Shown here: one piece after another, positions 63,356 through 64,000 of the stretch
How positions within the stretch are numbered: the stretch's first letter is position 1
Layout of the letters: the number at the start of each line of letters is the position of its first letter
NCBI GenBank assembly: GCA_963759055.1
Contig: CAVWYD010000034.1
Span: 62,001-126,000, forward strand
Source of the DNA: Thiosocius sp963759055
GTDB taxonomy: Bacteria; Pseudomonadota; Gammaproteobacteria; Chromatiales; Chromatiaceae
Direction: 5' to 3'
DNA length: 64,000 nt
Translations under genes and position numbers: made by a program
The notes under the pieces: model-generated
Databases searched by the model: none
What the model saw: only the letters and a program-made list of their open reading frames with translations
What the model was told of the DNA's origin: nothing

Positions 63356-64000
63356 TCAGTCTCTGCCCGGGAAGCAGATCAAATGTTCCGCGTCCATCCG
63401 GACGCGAACCGTATCACCCAAATGGTGATCATGATGACTGGGAAATAGGGATAGTAGGCGGGTTCCGGTGGGCAATTCCAGTGTGTAAAGGATTTCGGCC
63501 CCCTTGAAGGCCTTGTCTTTGACCTCCGCCTCGATCTCGCCGCGCTTCATCCGGCACGAGGTCGTCGGGCCGGATCAGTATCTCCACCTTGTCGCCCATG
63601 GCCTGGTTGCAGGCGCGATTTCCGCGCAGCAGGCCAAGCTCGGTCTCGAAAGTCTGCGGGCTGCGCACAATGCCCTGAATGAATCGGCCCTGGCCGACAA
63701 AATCGGCGACAAAGCGGTGATTTGGCTCATGGTAGAGGTTGTACGGGGTGTCCCACTGCAGGATCCTGCCGTCGCGCATTACTCCGACCTTGTCAGACAC
63801 GGCGAAGGCCTCGTGCTGGTCGTGGGTCACCAGGATGCCGCTGATCCCCTCGGCCTTGAGCAGGTCGCGAACCTCGGTGCTCAGCCGTTCGCGCAGCTCG
63901 ATATCCAGATTCGAAAACGGCTCGTCCATCAGCAGCAGGGTGGGTCGTGGCGCCAGTGCCCGCGCCAGCGCGACCCTTTGCTGCTGGCCGCCAGAGAGTT
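63356..64000 (-). pseudogene. ABC transporter ATP-binding protein (FbpC-like), frameshifted and cut by window edge
   Basis: The visible part starts inside the signature LSGGQQQRVALARALAPRPT and goes on with Walker B LLLMDEPFSNLD, the switch LVTHDQHEAFAVSD and a TOBE-like region. The frame breaks near 63550: after ILIRPDDLVPDE the family continuation GEIEAEVKDKAFKGAEILYT is in the next frame and ends properly with ICFPGRD. A one-base change would restore a complete C-terminus, so this is either a recent mutation or a sequencing error. Relatives import ferric iron or other ions or polyamines. The Walker A end lies beyond position 64000. Confidence 0.75.

Overview
The window looks like the chromosome of a high-GC, free-living gammaproteobacterium, perhaps Chromatiales/Ectothiorhodospiraceae-like. 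This is an inference from protein style: ArgA and ArgE, IlvD, FeoABC with a Fur-like box, an RhlE-type helicase, a diheme c4-like cytochrome and a TIGR04211-like SH3 protein. I saw no rRNA, tRNA, CRISPR array, phage module or intact insertion sequence. Most of it is dense housekeeping DNA. Several decayed genes (TetR tail, methyltransferase tail, adenylate-cyclase tail, TPR-sulfotransferase, ABC ATPase) and palindromic intergenic repeats mark spots of past rearrangement.

Layout. 1-2.7 kb: an RND efflux permease (cut by the window edge) with its adaptor and the stump of a TetR regulator. 2.8-8.9 kb: an AcuI/YhdH oxidoreductase, then anion uptake and sulfate activation genes (SulP, SLC13 permease, CysC). 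9.1-15.7 kb: RhlE-like helicase with a repeat tail, CPA2 antiporter and feoABC. 15.9-22.9 kb: a GH13 sugar phosphorylase with a HAD phosphatase, a CIA30 protein, and a head-to-head overlapping pair (M1-like peptidase and ChaN-PDZ protein).

22.9-38.0 kb is the metabolic centrepiece, nine tightly packed minus-strand genes in transcription order: gnd, a zwf-pgl gene fusion, glk, glgC, a GH57 amylase, malQ, glgB, glgA, glgP. Together they join glucose phosphorylation, the oxidative pentose phosphate route and glycogen synthesis, trimming and phosphorolysis in one probable operon.

38.3-49.9 kb: a second SLC13 permease divergent from a LysR regulator, argA, an SDR enzyme, argE, a DUF6499-like protein, a methyltransferase, a DUF3179 lipoprotein and three c-type cytochromes. 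50.4-56.0 kb: a membrane PAS-GGDEF-EAL protein downstream of an exported protein that fuses two different periplasmic-binding folds, with no ABC permease or ATPase nearby. This is my best candidate for an undescribed sensory system. 56.2-64.0 kb: an adenylate-cyclase tail remnant, a TetR regulator divergent from ilvD, a small exported protein of unknown function, a heavily frameshifted TPR-sulfotransferase pseudogene, an SH3/coiled-coil membrane protein and a frameshifted ABC ATPase running off the end.
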